Shown here piece by piece: positions 1-13,431 of a stretch of DNA of 64,000 bases (position 1 is the stretch's first letter; every line of letters begins with the position of its first letter). The position numbers and the translations under genes were made by a program. Origin of the DNA: Warburgia ugandensis (Eukaryota; Streptophyta; Magnoliopsida; Canellales; Canellaceae). Location of the stretch: positions 19,071,103 through 19,135,102 of the forward strand of contig CP141131.1 of the NCBI GenBank assembly GCA_035236585.1. The letters are read 5' to 3'. The notes under the pieces are model-generated. The model made no database searches. It was not told the DNA's origin and saw only the letters and a list, made by a program, of their open reading frames with translations.

Positions 1-1455
1 TGGTGCTGTTATGGGGTTTGAGGACAGAGCTGATGGAACTGTGGATATTCGGTTGCCTGAAGAGGAGAGCTTGATCAGCGTTGGAGATCCTGGGAACCAT
101 GAAACCTCCAAGTTCGTGCCTTCAGGAAATGCAGTTACAATAGAGGAGCTCTTGTCCTTGAAGCCATCAGTTGAGATTGTTGATAAACTGGCAGCCCTGA
201 ATGGCATCCTTAAAGATCAAAGATCTGCAATACCTGGTTTTGAAGGTCCTTCTATTCTCCATGGTCCTTGTGATCCTGTGGAGTCAGAGCTTTCTCATCA
301 ATATCTACATGGGCGGCCTGCTTCTCCCCAGTTTCATCATCATCATGTGAATCAGATGAGACCTTCCGTCCATTCACTAGATCAACATGTTCAGGGGAAT
401 TCTCAGATCCAGTTTCTTGGTGCAGAAAACATCCATCATGATCCACACCATCCTTTTCCTCCAAATATCATTCACCATCTAATCCATGGCCCTGGTGGGC
501 CCAGATTTGATCCCACTCATCATTCAGTTCTGCAGCAGATGCACATGCAGGGCAATTTTCAACCTCCTCACCAACTCCAAGGACTACCAAGAGGTGTACC
601 TCCTCCACATCCCATTAATCACTTGGCTGGTTACATGCCAGAGCTGAACCCCCTACAAAGTTTTCCTCTGAATCATCACAGACCTAATTATGGTGGTTTT
701 GGCATGGGTATGCCAGGTAATTTTTTTCATTTTTATGTGCTTGATATCTTAGGATTCATTTTTGTTGACTTGCTGAATAATTATCTGCTTAAACTTTTTT
801 CTGATAGTTAAACTCACACGCAGACACATGCATGCACAGCCTCAAACCCAGTCACCCAAGCAAGAGATTGTGTTAGCTGCTTTTTAACATTTACTAGTAA
901 AAGCTTGAACTTTTCCAGGAGAACAAAGACCCTCTAAATTATTTCAAAAACTTTTGACCAAATTTAGGACTGTTTCTTTACATCCTTTCTCCAAGTGAGA
1001 GGGTTGGATATCTGATCAACATTACACTTCTCTTTATTCTACTTCTTTTTAAATGTAAAACCCAGAACTCCTTGCTTGTGAGAACAAGGCATCTAATCAA
1101 TTCAGCAGTGCTCCATGATAGGTTATTTTATAACGTCTGGGGGCTGGGAATATGTGTTTTCACCCTATTTCCATAAACAATTTTCAGAAGTCTAGAATCC
1201 TTGATGCCATTTGCAGTTCTTGGAGACTCTATTACTTTCCTCATCTGGATCTATTTCATGATTCTTTTGTCTATGTTTTTCTTCCTATGACCTTTTTCAG
1301 GGTCTGGTGTTGGCAGCAGTAATCACTCAGAAGCATTGGAAAGATTGATAGAGATGGAGCAGAGAGGAAATTCCAAGCAAATACCACCTATTGCGGCTGG
1401 CCCTACTCCTGGGATCTATGGTCCTGAGCTTGACATGGGTTTCAGGTACAGATAA
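1..1455 (+). CDS. Last two coding exons of an At4g01290-like (CBE1/RIMB3-type) eIF4E-binding protein, 5' partial
   Basis: The reading frame is already open at base 2, so the gene starts outside the window. Exon A runs from the edge to 716, ending CCAG|GTAATT. Exon B runs 1301-1455 after a TTTTTCAG acceptor, and the phases fit. Exon A encodes a low-complexity, His/Pro/Gln/Asn-rich tail with a segment beginning TIEELLSLKPSVEIVDKLAA. Exon B encodes a conserved-looking end (SEALERLIEMEQR, then GPELDMGFRYR and stop). From memory, this layout matches the C-terminus of the plant protein At4g01290, reported as an eIF4E-interacting, cap-complex protein. The family name rests on recall and is the uncertain part; the exon structure is clear. 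The catalytic or eIF4E-binding part is not in the window. An alternative donor at 1446 could swap the last residues (see findings). Confidence 0.65.
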
Positions 1456-2270
1456 TGTTGATGATAGAAATTGTTTCTTTCCAATGAATCTCAAATCCTT
1501 GTGGCAAGGGACGTTTTCCTATTGGAAAAGGAGGGATGTCCCTGTGGTGATGGTGTATTATATGAATTTCGCTTTAAATGGCAGCTGGTTGAGACTTGGG
1601 TTATCCCATGTTTCTCTTTGATTCAGTAAAGGCTAAAACAACCAAATACTTGAAATGAAAAGATCCACAGAAAGCATTTCTGATGTGAGCTGGGAATTTT
1701 CATCTTTGGTTTAGTTTGGTGAATGGTGACTTTTCTCCGAAGCTTGACTGTAGCTTCAAAAGGACGAGCTACTCGCTAAATAGATCTTTAGCGTCATGGG
1801 CGAACATGCCAAAGTTGCTTTCTTCTGGACATTTTCTATTTCAATATTGCTTTAGACATGGTTTCTTTCGGAATTTCTCTTCTTTGTGCATAAGTATGTG
1901 CTATTAAGCTGGAGTTTGGAGCTCTGGTTTCTTGGATCCCGGGTATTGAGTTCACTTGCAGGATGAAATATTGATTGGAATTGTGGCTCGTCGAGCTTCG
2001 ATTAGATTGCATCCTATGTTTCCATATTTGCAAGTCTATATTTTGAACTATTGACCTCGGCTGTTACAGCCTCGTGCGAGTTATCGAAACCCAGATGAAA
2101 CACGGCTTGGAGCTGTCCTATCCCTTCAAGACTGCCCTTGAAACTTGTACCCAGTTCCATCATTCTTCATGAGTCCTCTCCCTGCATGTATATTTGCTTT
2201 TGTCTTAAACTCAATGCGTCTTTAGCAAATATTTTATTTTAACTCCAAAGATCAAGGGTAATAAAATTCG
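1456..2270 (+). other. 3' UTR and downstream flank of the At4g01290-like gene
   Basis: There are no long open frames after the stop at 1453-1455. The sequence has a gene-like, balanced composition up to about 2.2 kb and contains a possible poly(A) signal (AATAAA at about 2260). A consensus-like acceptor (TTACAG, ending 2069) precedes a short open segment, so a spliced 3' UTR is possible. The true 3' end cannot be fixed from sequence alone. Confidence 0.4.
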
Positions 2271-5040
2271 CTTATCCAGATCAACTAAGGAACAGAGCAA
2301 GAACTACAGTTTGTCTGGGAGTGCATAGGGTATCATTTAGAACATTTTATCGTTCTTAAACCTGGGTCACATAATACACAGCGTGTGGGATCTTGACTGT
2401 TCACTTGACTTGAGATAGATTACTGGGACAGATAAATGGTGGAGTTCCTTTTGTAATCTGTACATAACCGGATGTAGTCAATTCCAATCCGGCTTGGAAT
2501 TCCCAAAATTTTAGTTCTGGAACGGAAAATACAACAGACTTGAGCTTAGAACTTCCCCTTAAGTTCTGGTCAATTCTATCCCTTTCAGGCCTTTTTGGGA
2601 CATTTTAGTCTAGAAATGCGGCAAATTCCTTTCCTTTTTCCCGAACGACAATCACCCCCCCATTCCTTTAAGGTCAAATTTCCACTGGAACAGTGGACTG
2701 AATGAAGTATCAGGATTCGGTGAAAGGAGAAAATAGTTGAAATTTTGGTTGGTAATGGTGGTATCAGTTACGCGAAACATTTTCCTCTTCATTCTGGCAT
2801 TGGCAGTTTGCTCTATTGCTCTGTCGAGGGTAATAAACCAGCGGTCATGCTCACAATATGATTGTCTTCTTCAATCACATTTGAAATAGCTCCGCCCTGG
2901 TAATACGCAAAAATCTAGTAACTTAGTGCTGTAAAACTATAGGCTGACGTAGATAAACTTATCAATGGATGGCCATCTTATCTCTTCTTATTAGCAGTCT
3001 CTCTACATGATAGGTTTCGACGAACTTCGTGCTGTAAAACTACTTGTTGACATGTCTTTTTATGTGATTTAAGGCTGTAAATAGCAGGTGGCAAATACTA
3101 CCCGTGGATATGTTAAACCGGAAACTTTCTCTTGCCAAGACAACCCTTATATCTTAGTTTTGTTGTTGTTGTTAGATTGCCCTTGTTGATTAGGTTTGCT
3201 AAGTTGTATGAAGGTGGCAGATCTCTTACCGGCAAAAATGCTCAATTGAGAAGCTGATAAAAACATTATAAGATAAAAACCCAAATGCATTTTTGAAAAG
3301 ATTGTCTGTAGGATGATAGTAATATCCTTTTACTCGCGTCAAATTATGTTGAAATCTACCCTGTTTACCGGTTAAGAGAATACTGCCCAAGTAGTCAAAT
3401 AGTGAATCCACAAAGAGGCCAGGAAGATTCCTCACTCAAGTCCATGCCCCTTTTATTCTTACGTGCTGATTTCTTTTTCCTATTTCCTATTTCTTACTTA
3501 CTTTCCTTTTTGTTTTGTGATTAATCAATTCATCATGATATAGAGAAAACAAGCATTTGGATGATCATAGCTAATTGTTTTTGGTCTTTGTAAAAATGAA
3601 TAGTCATAATTTTTTACTTGAAAAAAGATAAGCTAAAAGCATACAATAGGCACGGAATTTGATCCATACCCTTTTTATTCCATTCTAAACATGATGAGTG
3701 GTTTAGATCATAGAGAAAAAAAATTGAACATGTATGGAAGAAACCAAAAAGAGTTGTGGACTTCTTCTATTCTTTTGAGCATGCACTCCTGTCGGGACTT
3801 CCTCGACAAGTACTTAAATCAGTTGGAGTTTGACCACTTAGCTCAGTTAAGTTGCCTATATCACAATTAGACATTGTGGACCCAAATCCATTCACCATTT
3901 TAGAAAAAATAAAAATAAAATAAATAAAAGCACAAAAATAATTTATTTAATTGTCAAATGACTGACATCATATGTAATTTATTTGTCATAAGCTCTATTT
4001 TGATTTGTGTAAATATATTCAAAGCTAAGAAAGTATATAATGCTTATCAACAATCAAATGTGAATTTTAGATTCAGATGGTTGGTGGTTCAAATCATTAA
4101 TCTTTAAGGGCCATGTGTCAAAAATCTTTTATCAATTCATTAAAGTAGTTGCTATATGTTCAGTAAAAAGTTAATCCTTTCTACTTCTCTATTGAAAAGG
4201 ATAAAATTTTAGTCAATATGTCTCTGTTGCTAGAAGCTTGGAGATCAGAATAGTCTTCTTATGGGCCAAATCTTAGATATAAGATGTTTGGTGGTAAATC
4301 TATTTATTATATGGTCTATATATTTTGTATTGCCTTTTTTTTTTTTTTTTTCAACAAGCGAAGAATTAAAAAGCAAATCATACACACTCCTAAATCTAAT
4401 TCCTGGTCAAACACGAAAGCAGTGACTCGAACCTATACCCAAGCATACTTTTGGTTAGAAAGTTAACCATAACTTGTTATGATTTTAAAGGGAAGTCAAA
4501 CTCATCCAGTTAAAGCAAATTATCAACATAATTCATTAAACATGCTTCTACAAGTAATATTATAGTAAAAATGATACAAAAATTAATAAGAAATTTATCA
4601 CTACCACCCATAGCTATTAGTTTTAATCCAGAGAATGTTTTGTTTTGTCTAATGTAACAAAATATACTAGTGTTATAGTTGTTTTGGCGTTTTATTTTGA
4701 AATTTTTTTCCAAAATATAAATTTCATAAGAAAAGGTGTAAATATCAATTTTTATGCAATTTAAGTTACATGTTATGAATGTTTTTATCATTTAGTAGAG
4801 TTGCGAAACAAATAAATAAAGGCAAAAGTAATATAAAGTAAGAAGAAAGAAGATTTCCATCTTTTTGAATTTATCATTGATATATCATATATGTCATGAT
4901 GTATTACTATAATATCATCAAAATATCCCCCGCATACCACCGAATATTCAAACTACAATAGAGTGTTTTAATCACATTTTCATTTTGTTAGATTGGAATG
5001 GAACAATCCCCTTTGAGATGCATAAGTGAAATTATACAGT

Positions 5041-5043
<3 letters not shown>
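2271..5043. other. Intergenic, no gene seen
   Basis: Short ORFs only, none with recognisable protein features. AT content rises after about 3.5 kb. No SINE, LINE or LTR termini are visible. Confidence 0.5.

Positions 5044-5125
<82 letters not shown>
5044..5125 (+). repeat. (GA)n microsatellite, 82 bp
   Basis: Uninterrupted GA dinucleotide run, first of several long GA/CT tracts in the window. Confidence 0.98.
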
Positions 5126-5129
<4 letters not shown>

Positions 5130-5649
5130 TTTTTTAATGAGTCTCGATAGGAGTCCATGCTTAAATCATGTGTAAAGAAGTTGGCATCACCTAAAAGCAG
5201 AACCTGTCCTATTTAACTCCGAGTGAGTAAAGAACTCCACTTTTTTTACTATTTTATTTTCATTATTTATACCTACAACATGCTTTCTAGTGTCTATTTG
5301 GTTGGAAGGAATTGGAAAAAAACTTATTTCATGGAAAAAGAATTCTCCATGGGAAATGCTTTACCATTTTATAATCATTTATCCTATGAGAGAAAACCCA
5401 AATATCATACATGATTTTGTTGGTCTTTGGCAAAGTTCAATTTGAAGCATAAAATGCTTACCATTTAGGATTCCTTATTTCATGGAAATCTATATCCATC
5501 AATTTCCTCTAACCTAACAAGTAAGAGAAAGAGGAAGGGAAAGGGAATTTCAAGTCCCCGCTCTCCTACCTTCTAAAGACCCTAACTAAAGAGAAGCAAT
5601 CCATTTTCATTGTTGTCATTCCTTTACAAAAATATAAAATACATCTCTA
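5126..5649. other. Intergenic, no gene seen
   Basis: AT-rich sequence between the microsatellite and the 5'-truncated end of the first RTE LINE copy. Nothing recognisable. Confidence 0.5.
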
Positions 5650-5672
5650 ATATGGTACATGGAGGGTATGGT

Positions 5673-5800
5673 ATTGGAAAAAGAAATGAGATGGGAGAAG
5701 CTATCTTTGATTTTGCTTTAGCATATAACTTAGATTATTGGAGAAAAAAATGAGATGAAGGAAGCTATCCGTGATTTTGCTTTAGCATATAACTTTGTTA
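5673..5800 (+). repeat. 64-bp tandem duplication inside RTE copy 1
   Basis: Two adjacent copies of the endonuclease segment, starting ATTGGA at 5673 and 5737, differ at several positions, so the duplication is not recent. Confidence 0.8.
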
Positions 5801-5972
5801 TAGCAAACAACTACTTTAAGAGGAAGGATAGACACTTACTAACAATTAAAGATGGACCATATTAAAGACAAATAGACTTTTTTATACTTAAGAATATCAA
5901 AATAAATGTGTAAGGTATGTGAGGTGGTACCTCGAGAGAGTCTAACCTCACTACATAAGTTAATGGTTATGA

Positions 5973-6102
5973 ACATCTACATTAAAATATGAAATAAATG
6001 AAATAAACGTACTAGGTGTCTAGAAAATAAGTGGAGGACATCTACATTAAAATATGAAATAAATGAAATAAACGTACTAGGTGTCTAGAAAATAAGTGGA
6101 GG
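5973..6102 (+). repeat. Perfect 65-bp tandem duplication inside RTE copy 1
   Basis: Units 5973-6037 and 6038-6102 look identical base for base (start ACATCTACATTAAAA). In an otherwise heavily decayed LINE this points to a recent duplication. Confidence 0.92.
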
Positions 6103-8093
6103 AATTTAAAAGGAGAGAAGATAGCATCATTTATAAAGAAGTTGATGGTAGAAGGAAATTAAAATAATGAAACATAACTAAACACCATGTGGACTAACAT
6201 GACCGAGTCCATTAAGAAAGTACAAAAGATGTCCTAAGAGTATCTCAAAGTATAAGAGAACTAGTAAAGGAAACTTGGTGGTGGAGTGAAAAAGAGTAAA
6301 ACATTATTAAAGAGAAACGGGTGTATTTTAAAGCATGCTAGAGGACTAAAAATAATGAAAACTTTGAGTAATATATGAATGTTAATAAGTAAAGCTAAAT
6401 TCAAGGCATATAATGATCTCTATAATAGGTTATAATCAAGAGAAGGTGAGAAAGATGTATTTAAACTCTCAAAAGTAAGAGAAAAGAAAAGTAAGGACTT
6501 GGACTACTTTAAGTGCATTAGAAGTGATGACCAAAGGGTATTAGTCAAAGATGATGAGATCAAACAAAGGTGGAAAGTTACTTGTAAGAATTGCTAAATG
6601 AGAATCACCTTTGGAATATAGGGATTGAAAGTACCTTAAACTCAAATACATTGGACATTGTAGATACGATTGTAGGATTAAAGTACCTGAAGTGAATGAG
6701 GGCCTTGAAAAGATAAAATCTGAAAAGGCTTTGGGGCTCGATGGTATACCAATAAAGGTTTGAAAGCATATGGGGGATATTGGAATAGTTTGGTTGACAA
6801 AGTTATTTAACAAGATTGTGAAAGTAAAGAAAATGACAGATGAATGTGGGAAGAGCTATATTGTACCAATTTATAAGAATAAAGGAGAGAGATAGAGTTG
6901 CACTAATTATCATGGGATCAAACTTATTAGCCATACCGTAAACATTTTGAAAGAGTGATTAAGAAAAGGCTACTATGGAAGCTTTTTTCCTACTGAGACA
7001 ATTGATACAGAAATATAGGAAGAGGAGAAAGGACCTCCATATGGTCTTTATTGGCTTAGAAAAAACTTATGATAAGGTCTGAGAGAGTTAACGTGGGAGA
7101 TGTTGAAAAGAGTTTCATGGGGGTATATAGACACTATGAAGGATATATATTAGGGAGTGGTAACAAAAGTTGGGACTATTAGCAAAGAGACTATTTATTT
7201 ATTTATTTTATCACTATATGATTGCTCTAAGGATTGGCAATTGAACCAATATCTTTTCACGTTGATTGTGGATGACTTAACAAAACATCTTCAAGAGGTG
7301 ATTATGTGGTGCATGTTATTTGTAGATAATATAGTTTTGATTGATAAGACAATGGAGGGTATAAACACAAAGTTGGAGATATGAAGAGATGCATTAAAAT
7401 CTAAAGGATTTAAAATTAGTTGAACTAAGATACAGTATATGGAATGCTTTTAGCAAAAAGAGGAGCAAAAGTAGAGCACTAGTAAGGATAAGTCCCCCTA
7501 AAAGAATACTTCCGATACTTGGGATAGATAATTCAAGAGAGCAAAGATATTGAGAGGGAGGTTACCTAAAAACTTCAAGCGAGTTGGAATAAATGGATAT
7601 GTGTCTCTAGAGTTTTGTGTGATAGCCAGGTGTCCCTCAAACTGAAATAAAAATCTCTATAGGATAGCTATAATGTTGGTCATGCTATATGGATCAAAGT
7701 GCTAGCACTTAAGGAACTACATGCATGAAGGATAAGCATCGCTAAAATGAGAATGTTAAGACTAATGAGTGACAGGATAAGAAAGGATAGAATAAAAAAC
7801 AAAAACACTAGAGGAAACTTAGGAGTAGCACTAATAGGCAATAAGATGAGGGAGATTACACTTAGATGGTCTAAACATGTCAAATGACACATGTTAGAAG
7901 GAGTAAGGTGATCTAAGTCAAAAGTACTAAAAGGGCAAGGGGAAGCCCCAAAAGAACGTGGATATAAGTGGTGAGAAAAGATTTAAAAATATGAGGACTA
8001 AATGAAGCCATGACACTTAATAGAGGGGGATGGAGGAACAAGATTCATGTGGCCAACCCCTAATTGGGATAAGGTCTTCATGATGGTGATGTT

Positions 8094-8514
8094 GGTCTTT
8101 CTAGATTTGAGAAAATTAAAAACAAAAATGTGAACTTTTTATTGTTCAATCCCCAAATCCTTCCATTTTTAAGTTTCTTTAACCTTTTACAATTGTATGC
8201 TTTTATGATTTTTTTTCTTTTACAAATTTTCATCTTCAACCTCTTATTTTATGACTTTCCATTGATAGTTCAACCCTAGGCTTCAAGTCTATTAGCCCCA
8301 CAACTCTTGTCAAAGACTCTATTTCTTTTCTTTTTATTTATTTATGTTTTTATATTTTTAGCTCTAATTATTTGCTCTTCTACTTTTTTCAACTCTAAAC
8401 TTGTAACTTTGTATGAGAGTTTAGACATTATGTTTAATTTTGTTTATAGTAATATCTTTCTACTTGAGAAGGTGTTAAGTAGATTGTATATTTACTTCTT
8501 CTTCTTTTTTTTTT
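8094..8514. other. T-rich spacer between two RTE copies, no gene
   Basis: Runs of T and TTTATT. Open frames here encode only Phe/Leu-rich low-complexity text. Confidence 0.5.
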
Positions 8515-9782
8515 AATAATTATCGAGGGATCAAACTTATGAGTCATATCATGAAAATATTTTGAAATAATGATTCAGGAGAGGCTTCGACATGAGAAGA
8601 GTCTATTGAAGAACCAGTTTGGCCACATGCTTGGGATGTCTACCATGAAAGCTATTTTTCTATTTAGATAATTGATAGCAAAATATTAGAAAAGGAGCAA
8701 GATCTCCACATGGTATTTGTTAACTTAGAAAAAGCTTATGATAGGATCCTTATAGAGTCATATGGTGGGAGTTGGGAGAGAAAGGGGTTTCAAGGGGGTA
8801 TATGGACATAATTAAGGATATATGTGAGGGAGTAGTAACCAACATTAGGACAACTAGTAGAGAGACCGGTGATTTTTCTATCACGATAAAATTGCACCAA
8901 AGATTGGCATTGAGCCGGTACCTTTTCATGTTGGTTATTGATGAGTTAATAAAACATCTACATAAGGAGATTTTATGGTGTCACTATTTGCTAATGATAT
9001 ATTTTTTATTGATAAGACAAGGACGGCATAAACACTAAGCTAGAGTTATGGAGAGATGGATTAGAATCTAAAAGATTTAAATTTAGTCAAACAAAGGTAG
9101 AGTATATGGAATGCAATTTTGTGAGGAGACGAAAAGAAGTAGAACACTAGTAAAGATTGATAACCAAGAAGTCTCCTAAAAGAACACTTTTGCTACTTGG
9201 GATAGATAATTCATGAGAGCAGAGAAATCAAGAGGAGGTTACCTAGTGAATTCAAGCATGTTGAAGCAAATGGAGATGCCCCTCTAGAGTTTTGTGTGAT
9301 CAGTGGCTAATACTTAAACTGAAAGAAAAATTCTATAAGATGATTGTAAGGCTGGGCAAGCTTTATGTATCAAAGTGTTGGCAGTTAAGGAACACCATGT
9401 ACGTAGGATGAGCATCATTGAAATACAGATGTTGAGATGGATGGGTAGAAAGCAAAGAAATAATAAAACTAGAAATGAAAACATTAGAGGAAACTTATGA
9501 GTAGAACTAATTGATAATAAGATAAGAGAGATTAGATTTAGATGATTCGAACATGTCCAATGGAGACTGAAAATGGCACCGACTAGGAGTGAGTAAATCT
9601 AAGTTGAAGGTTCTAAAAGGGCATGGGAAAAGCCCAAAAGGACGTGGATAGAAGTGGTAAGAAAAGATTTAAAAACTTTTAAACTAAATAAGGCCATGAC
9701 CATTGATAGTGGGAAATGAAGAAACGAGATCAATGTAGCCTAACCCTATTCGGAATAAAGCTTTGATGATGATGATGATGAA
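8515..9782 (+). mobile_element. RTE-clade LINE, copy 2, RT-to-3' end fragment
   Basis: Starts at the NYRGIKLMSH block of RT (8518 onwards) and continues with DLHMVFVNLEKAYDR (about 8700-8750), LALSRYLFMLVIDELIKHL (about 8907-8963) and the degenerate catalytic-box region near 8990. The 3' part parallels copy 1, and the copy ends in a (GATGAT)n run at about 9765-9782, the simple-repeat tail typical of RTE elements. Several stops and frameshifts make it non-functional. Same orientation as copy 1 and only 0.4 kb away. Confidence 0.85.
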
Positions 9783-12700
9783 AAAAAGTTTTAACTTTTT
9801 GCATTTCTTTTCCAAAATTTTTGAATTTTTTCCTTCCCTAACATTTAAAAAATCTCTTGATCCTTTAAAAAAAAAAAAACTTCTCTTTTTGAAATATTCT
9901 AAAGTTTTTCAAATTTTATGACTTTTTTCTTTGCTAATTTTTTTTTTGAAATTTGAACTTTGTGATTATGGTTGTAGTTCCAAGGTTGGCTCCTCTTTGG
10001 GGTTAAAACTTTGTCTTGTTTCAATTCTTCTCGACTTTATTTTTCAAAAAGAAGAAATTCTTCTTAAATGTTGCAAATGTTTCAACTCATTTATTTCTTT
10101 CTTTTCCCTCACTGAGCTTATTTTATTTTTTTCCAATTTATTTGGTTGGGTTTGTCCTTTTAATCTACTATTGAATGACTCTTTTTTTTTTTTTTTTTTA
10201 AATTTGTAAGGAAAATGTAATTTGATTTGTTCTTTTGATGATATCTTTGAATTATATTTTTAAGAAATTATACAATGCAACCGATCTCATCACGATTGCG
10301 TCATAGGCATATAAAAGTGGATAATGTGCCCATTTTGTGCTCTTGTTTCCATGATCTAAATTGTTTATCTAATATGGATCATCTCATATGGCCTAAATAC
10401 AAAATCTCACATGTATTGGGCATATCTAGCCAAGACATTTTGAAGATAGAAAAATAGATGGTATAAAATAGGAAAGACCCATAACGAAGGACACTATTTG
10501 TTTTTTGGTTTCAAAAGTCCACAAATGAAGGGCTTAGATGCATCCAACGCATGTCAAATTTTCTAGCTAGGCCATGCAAGATGAGGTGATTTAGAAGAAC
10601 AATTTGGATCTTGGAAGGATACAAAATGTGGAGTCGTTATCCACTTTCTTGTATGCTTTGATGCAATCGTAATGAGACCAATTTCATTATATAATACCTC
10701 TAAATTTCCAAATCATTCACGAGAAAGGTGAAATAGAAGAATATGAAATACATCAAACTCAAAACTCTCAATGAGAAATGGTTGCCAACTGCCCGGAAAC
10801 TTTGCTCTGTATGGTTATTTAGGAAAAGTGAGGAAGCCGTGAGAAAAAACCCAAAACCCTCATTAAGAATCTGGAGCAATTTTCTGTGCGTGTGTTCTTT
10901 GATAACTAGTTCCAATTATTCGATCTCCCACACAGGGGAGAAGTAGATTCTGGGGTAAATTGAGTCAGCAAATGGAAAATGTTCACGAAGATAACTTTGA
11001 CTCAAAATGATCGGATTGAACCTCTAGAGATGGTTATTTTCTAGGCCAAAATAATTCCTTGTTTCGGGTTCGGGCATAATCCAAATTCTAAATTGCGCTG
11101 GATTCAAATATAGAGCAGTACTTTAGATGGTAGAGACTACACTGAACATGTTCTCTCCCATGTCTTTCAGAAGAAAGACTAAATCGAAACACACAAAATG
11201 GCAATGGTTTGATAGCAACCCATGCGCAGGGCACACTCGAAATTATATACCCATTTTATGCCGTTATCATAAGGCTTAATTGTAAGGAAACATTAATTAA
11301 TTGATTTTTTTTGTATTTGTTTATCTTAGGATTTATTTTTCCTTTTTATTTATTTATTATTATTAGATGAATGACTTAGATCAGTAAAATGAGGTTTGCC
11401 TATTTGATAAGCATTTATTTTCTCTTAGGATTTCTTTGTTTGTATAAGAGGTTTATTTGTTGAGGAATGCTAGGCGGAAGGCCCTGAAGCACCTCTCATT
11501 TAACATGAGTTGGGTCATTTAACATGAAGTAGCCCATGATGATACAACCCATGCATTCATCTAAATGCTCCTGCTTTGGATATATGACAAACAAAAAATT
11601 ACAAGGTCAAGATGATTCTAGCATATTAAAAGTCATGTTTTGGGGAGTTGAATAAGCCATTGCTTGTACAAGTTTTCTATCTATCCATTTGTTATGATAG
11701 AAAACTACATTTCTTTTCAGATTTTAGAGTCGTCCATTTCACATGTTGTTTCAACCACAAAATATCCAAAACTAGAACAATGACATGATCGGGTTCAGAT
11801 CGTCTATAGGTTAGTCCAGTTCATTCTAAAATGAGGGGCGCTTGTACGGGCTTTGCGTATGCCTCTTGAGTGTGTGGCGTTGAACGATGCCTCCATTTAC
11901 TGAGCTCTCTTTCCAATCGCTGATGTGCTGTCTACTCAACTTTATCGTATGACAATCAGTGATAATCTCTTGGTTCTTCCTCACAAAGACTCTTCATTGT
12001 CTTAATTCAGCCAACTAATGGTCGTCTTTGTTGAAAGCTTGTTCTTATATGCCTTTCTCACTGCCTACTAGTGTGTCTCTCGCATACCTACTCATTATTT
12101 ATTTCGTCCATATCGGGCAGTACTAGACCTTTGATCATGAAATATTGATTGATTGTTATACCTTTTAGATCACGTGAAAGTGATACTCCAAAAAGTTCTA
12201 TGCTCTTGCCCCTTGGTGTAGATAAATGTAAGTAAAAGATCGCACATTATATTAATGTAGTATAGACATTCGAAATTCACAAATAATTGAAAATATTAAG
12301 TGTGATTATCATATAAAAAATAACACAGTTGAAATCTTGAATTCTTCACTATTTCATAATCCAGGAGTTATAATGCATATTCGAATTATAAATAAAAACT
12401 GTACGTTTATTCAACTAAGCCTCGATCATTCTCGTCTAGAAGTTACAGTAAGTAGCAAGAATTGTAGTCTGATTTGGAATATCAGGCGACTGAAAAAGAC
12501 AGTGTTGTCGATGAATAAAAATGTGCAGGGAACAGACATAAAAGAAAGAAAAGCACAAAGGGGTGTTTCTTTACTTGATCATGTCTACTATAAATTTACA
12601 AGATGCCCAGCTCATGATTAGAGAGGTTTGTGAAATTTTCAGCATTATAGTCGGTTCTGGTTATGTTTCGGGTCCTACAGCCATGTCCAGATTATCTCCA

Positions 12701-12873
12701 ACCAAGAACCGGATTCTGTGATATGGATTCAGTCGGGTTCTTTTTTATGACAAATTGTGGTCCATGTTCTCTGTTGATTGGCTCCGATCTATATGATGGT
12801 GGGAGACATCCCATAAAATTGGAATGATATAGAGCATGGCTACTGCACAAGGATGACACATACAAATGGTCAT
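9783..12873. other. Intergenic, no gene seen
   Basis: T/A-rich at first (several poly-T runs to 10200), then mixed sequence. Short ORFs on both strands show no recognisable domain. No element termini identified. Confidence 0.45.
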
Positions 12874-13047
12874 TGTAACAGCCGAGGTCCAACAATGACG
12901 ATATTGTCTGTTTTGGCTGTTTATACTGCCTCACGGCTTTGCTCTTTTTTATGAGGAAAATGTATCATGACAGTTAGAGTTGCACGCATGAACTGTTATA
13001 GCTGGCCCAATTCCTTCTCCCTGAATAATGTGGAACTAACTCTTAAA
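12874..13047 (+). mobile_element. Small solo LTR (TRIM-like), ~174 bp
   Basis: Begins TGTAACAGCCGAGGTCC followed by an ACGATATTGTC block, a layout I recall from short LTR-type repeats widespread in plants. Flanked by GTCAT (12869-12873) and GTCAC (13048-13052), a 5-bp target duplication with one change. The right terminus is worn. No internal region or second LTR is seen. Confidence 0.5.
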
Positions 13048-13431
13048 GTCACTCATAGCAGACACCCGTGAGCGATGTCCCCTAGTAGACCACTCAACAA
13101 GGCGCACAGGCCCCTCTGCCCTAGTCTGTATCTTTTAATCGGTACTGGTGCAGCAAAGATGCAGATACGAACCTGTTTTTGGTGCAACTATCCAGAAAAA
13201 ATTCCCTGTTCTTAGATTCCCTTCGGCTAATAATCATACTAAAATGTTCTTAGTGGGTACTCTTTTCCAAATCATCATCCTGAAGTGCGTAAAGTGACCA
13301 TGAAAGTTCAATGTTACGTGACCTTTTTCTAATATGCATGTGTTTGATTGGAAAGATGGAATTAACAGTCAAAAAGAATAATGCAAAATATCATTGACAA
13401 AAACGAGGCGGCCACGACTTTTTGTGGTAGT

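Larger units (their letters stand above)
5650..8093 (+). mobile_element. RTE-clade LINE, copy 1, 5'-truncated and decayed
   Basis: Translating in fragments gives RTE-type endonuclease text at the left edge (MVHGGYGIGKRNEMGEAI-like, about 5650-5720). RT blocks follow: EKALGLDGIP (about 6725), YIVPIYKNKG then CTNYHGIKLISH (about 6860-6930), and WCMLFVDNIVLIDKT (about 7310-7350), which corresponds to the RT catalytic FADD box with Asp-Asp changed to Asp-Asn. The C-terminal part around 7680-7870 matches the same region of copy 3. The element begins mid-endonuclease, so it is 5'-truncated, and many stops and indels show it is dead. It ends in a short ATGATGGTGATG tail at about 8080-8093, typical of RTE 3' ends. 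It contains two internal 64-65 bp tandem duplications. Confidence 0.85.

Noticed and set aside
11-811. First frame taken as a whole 266-aa gene
   Set aside because: The frame is open upstream of that ATG to the window edge, and codons after 716 lie in an intron. The gene is partial and spliced.
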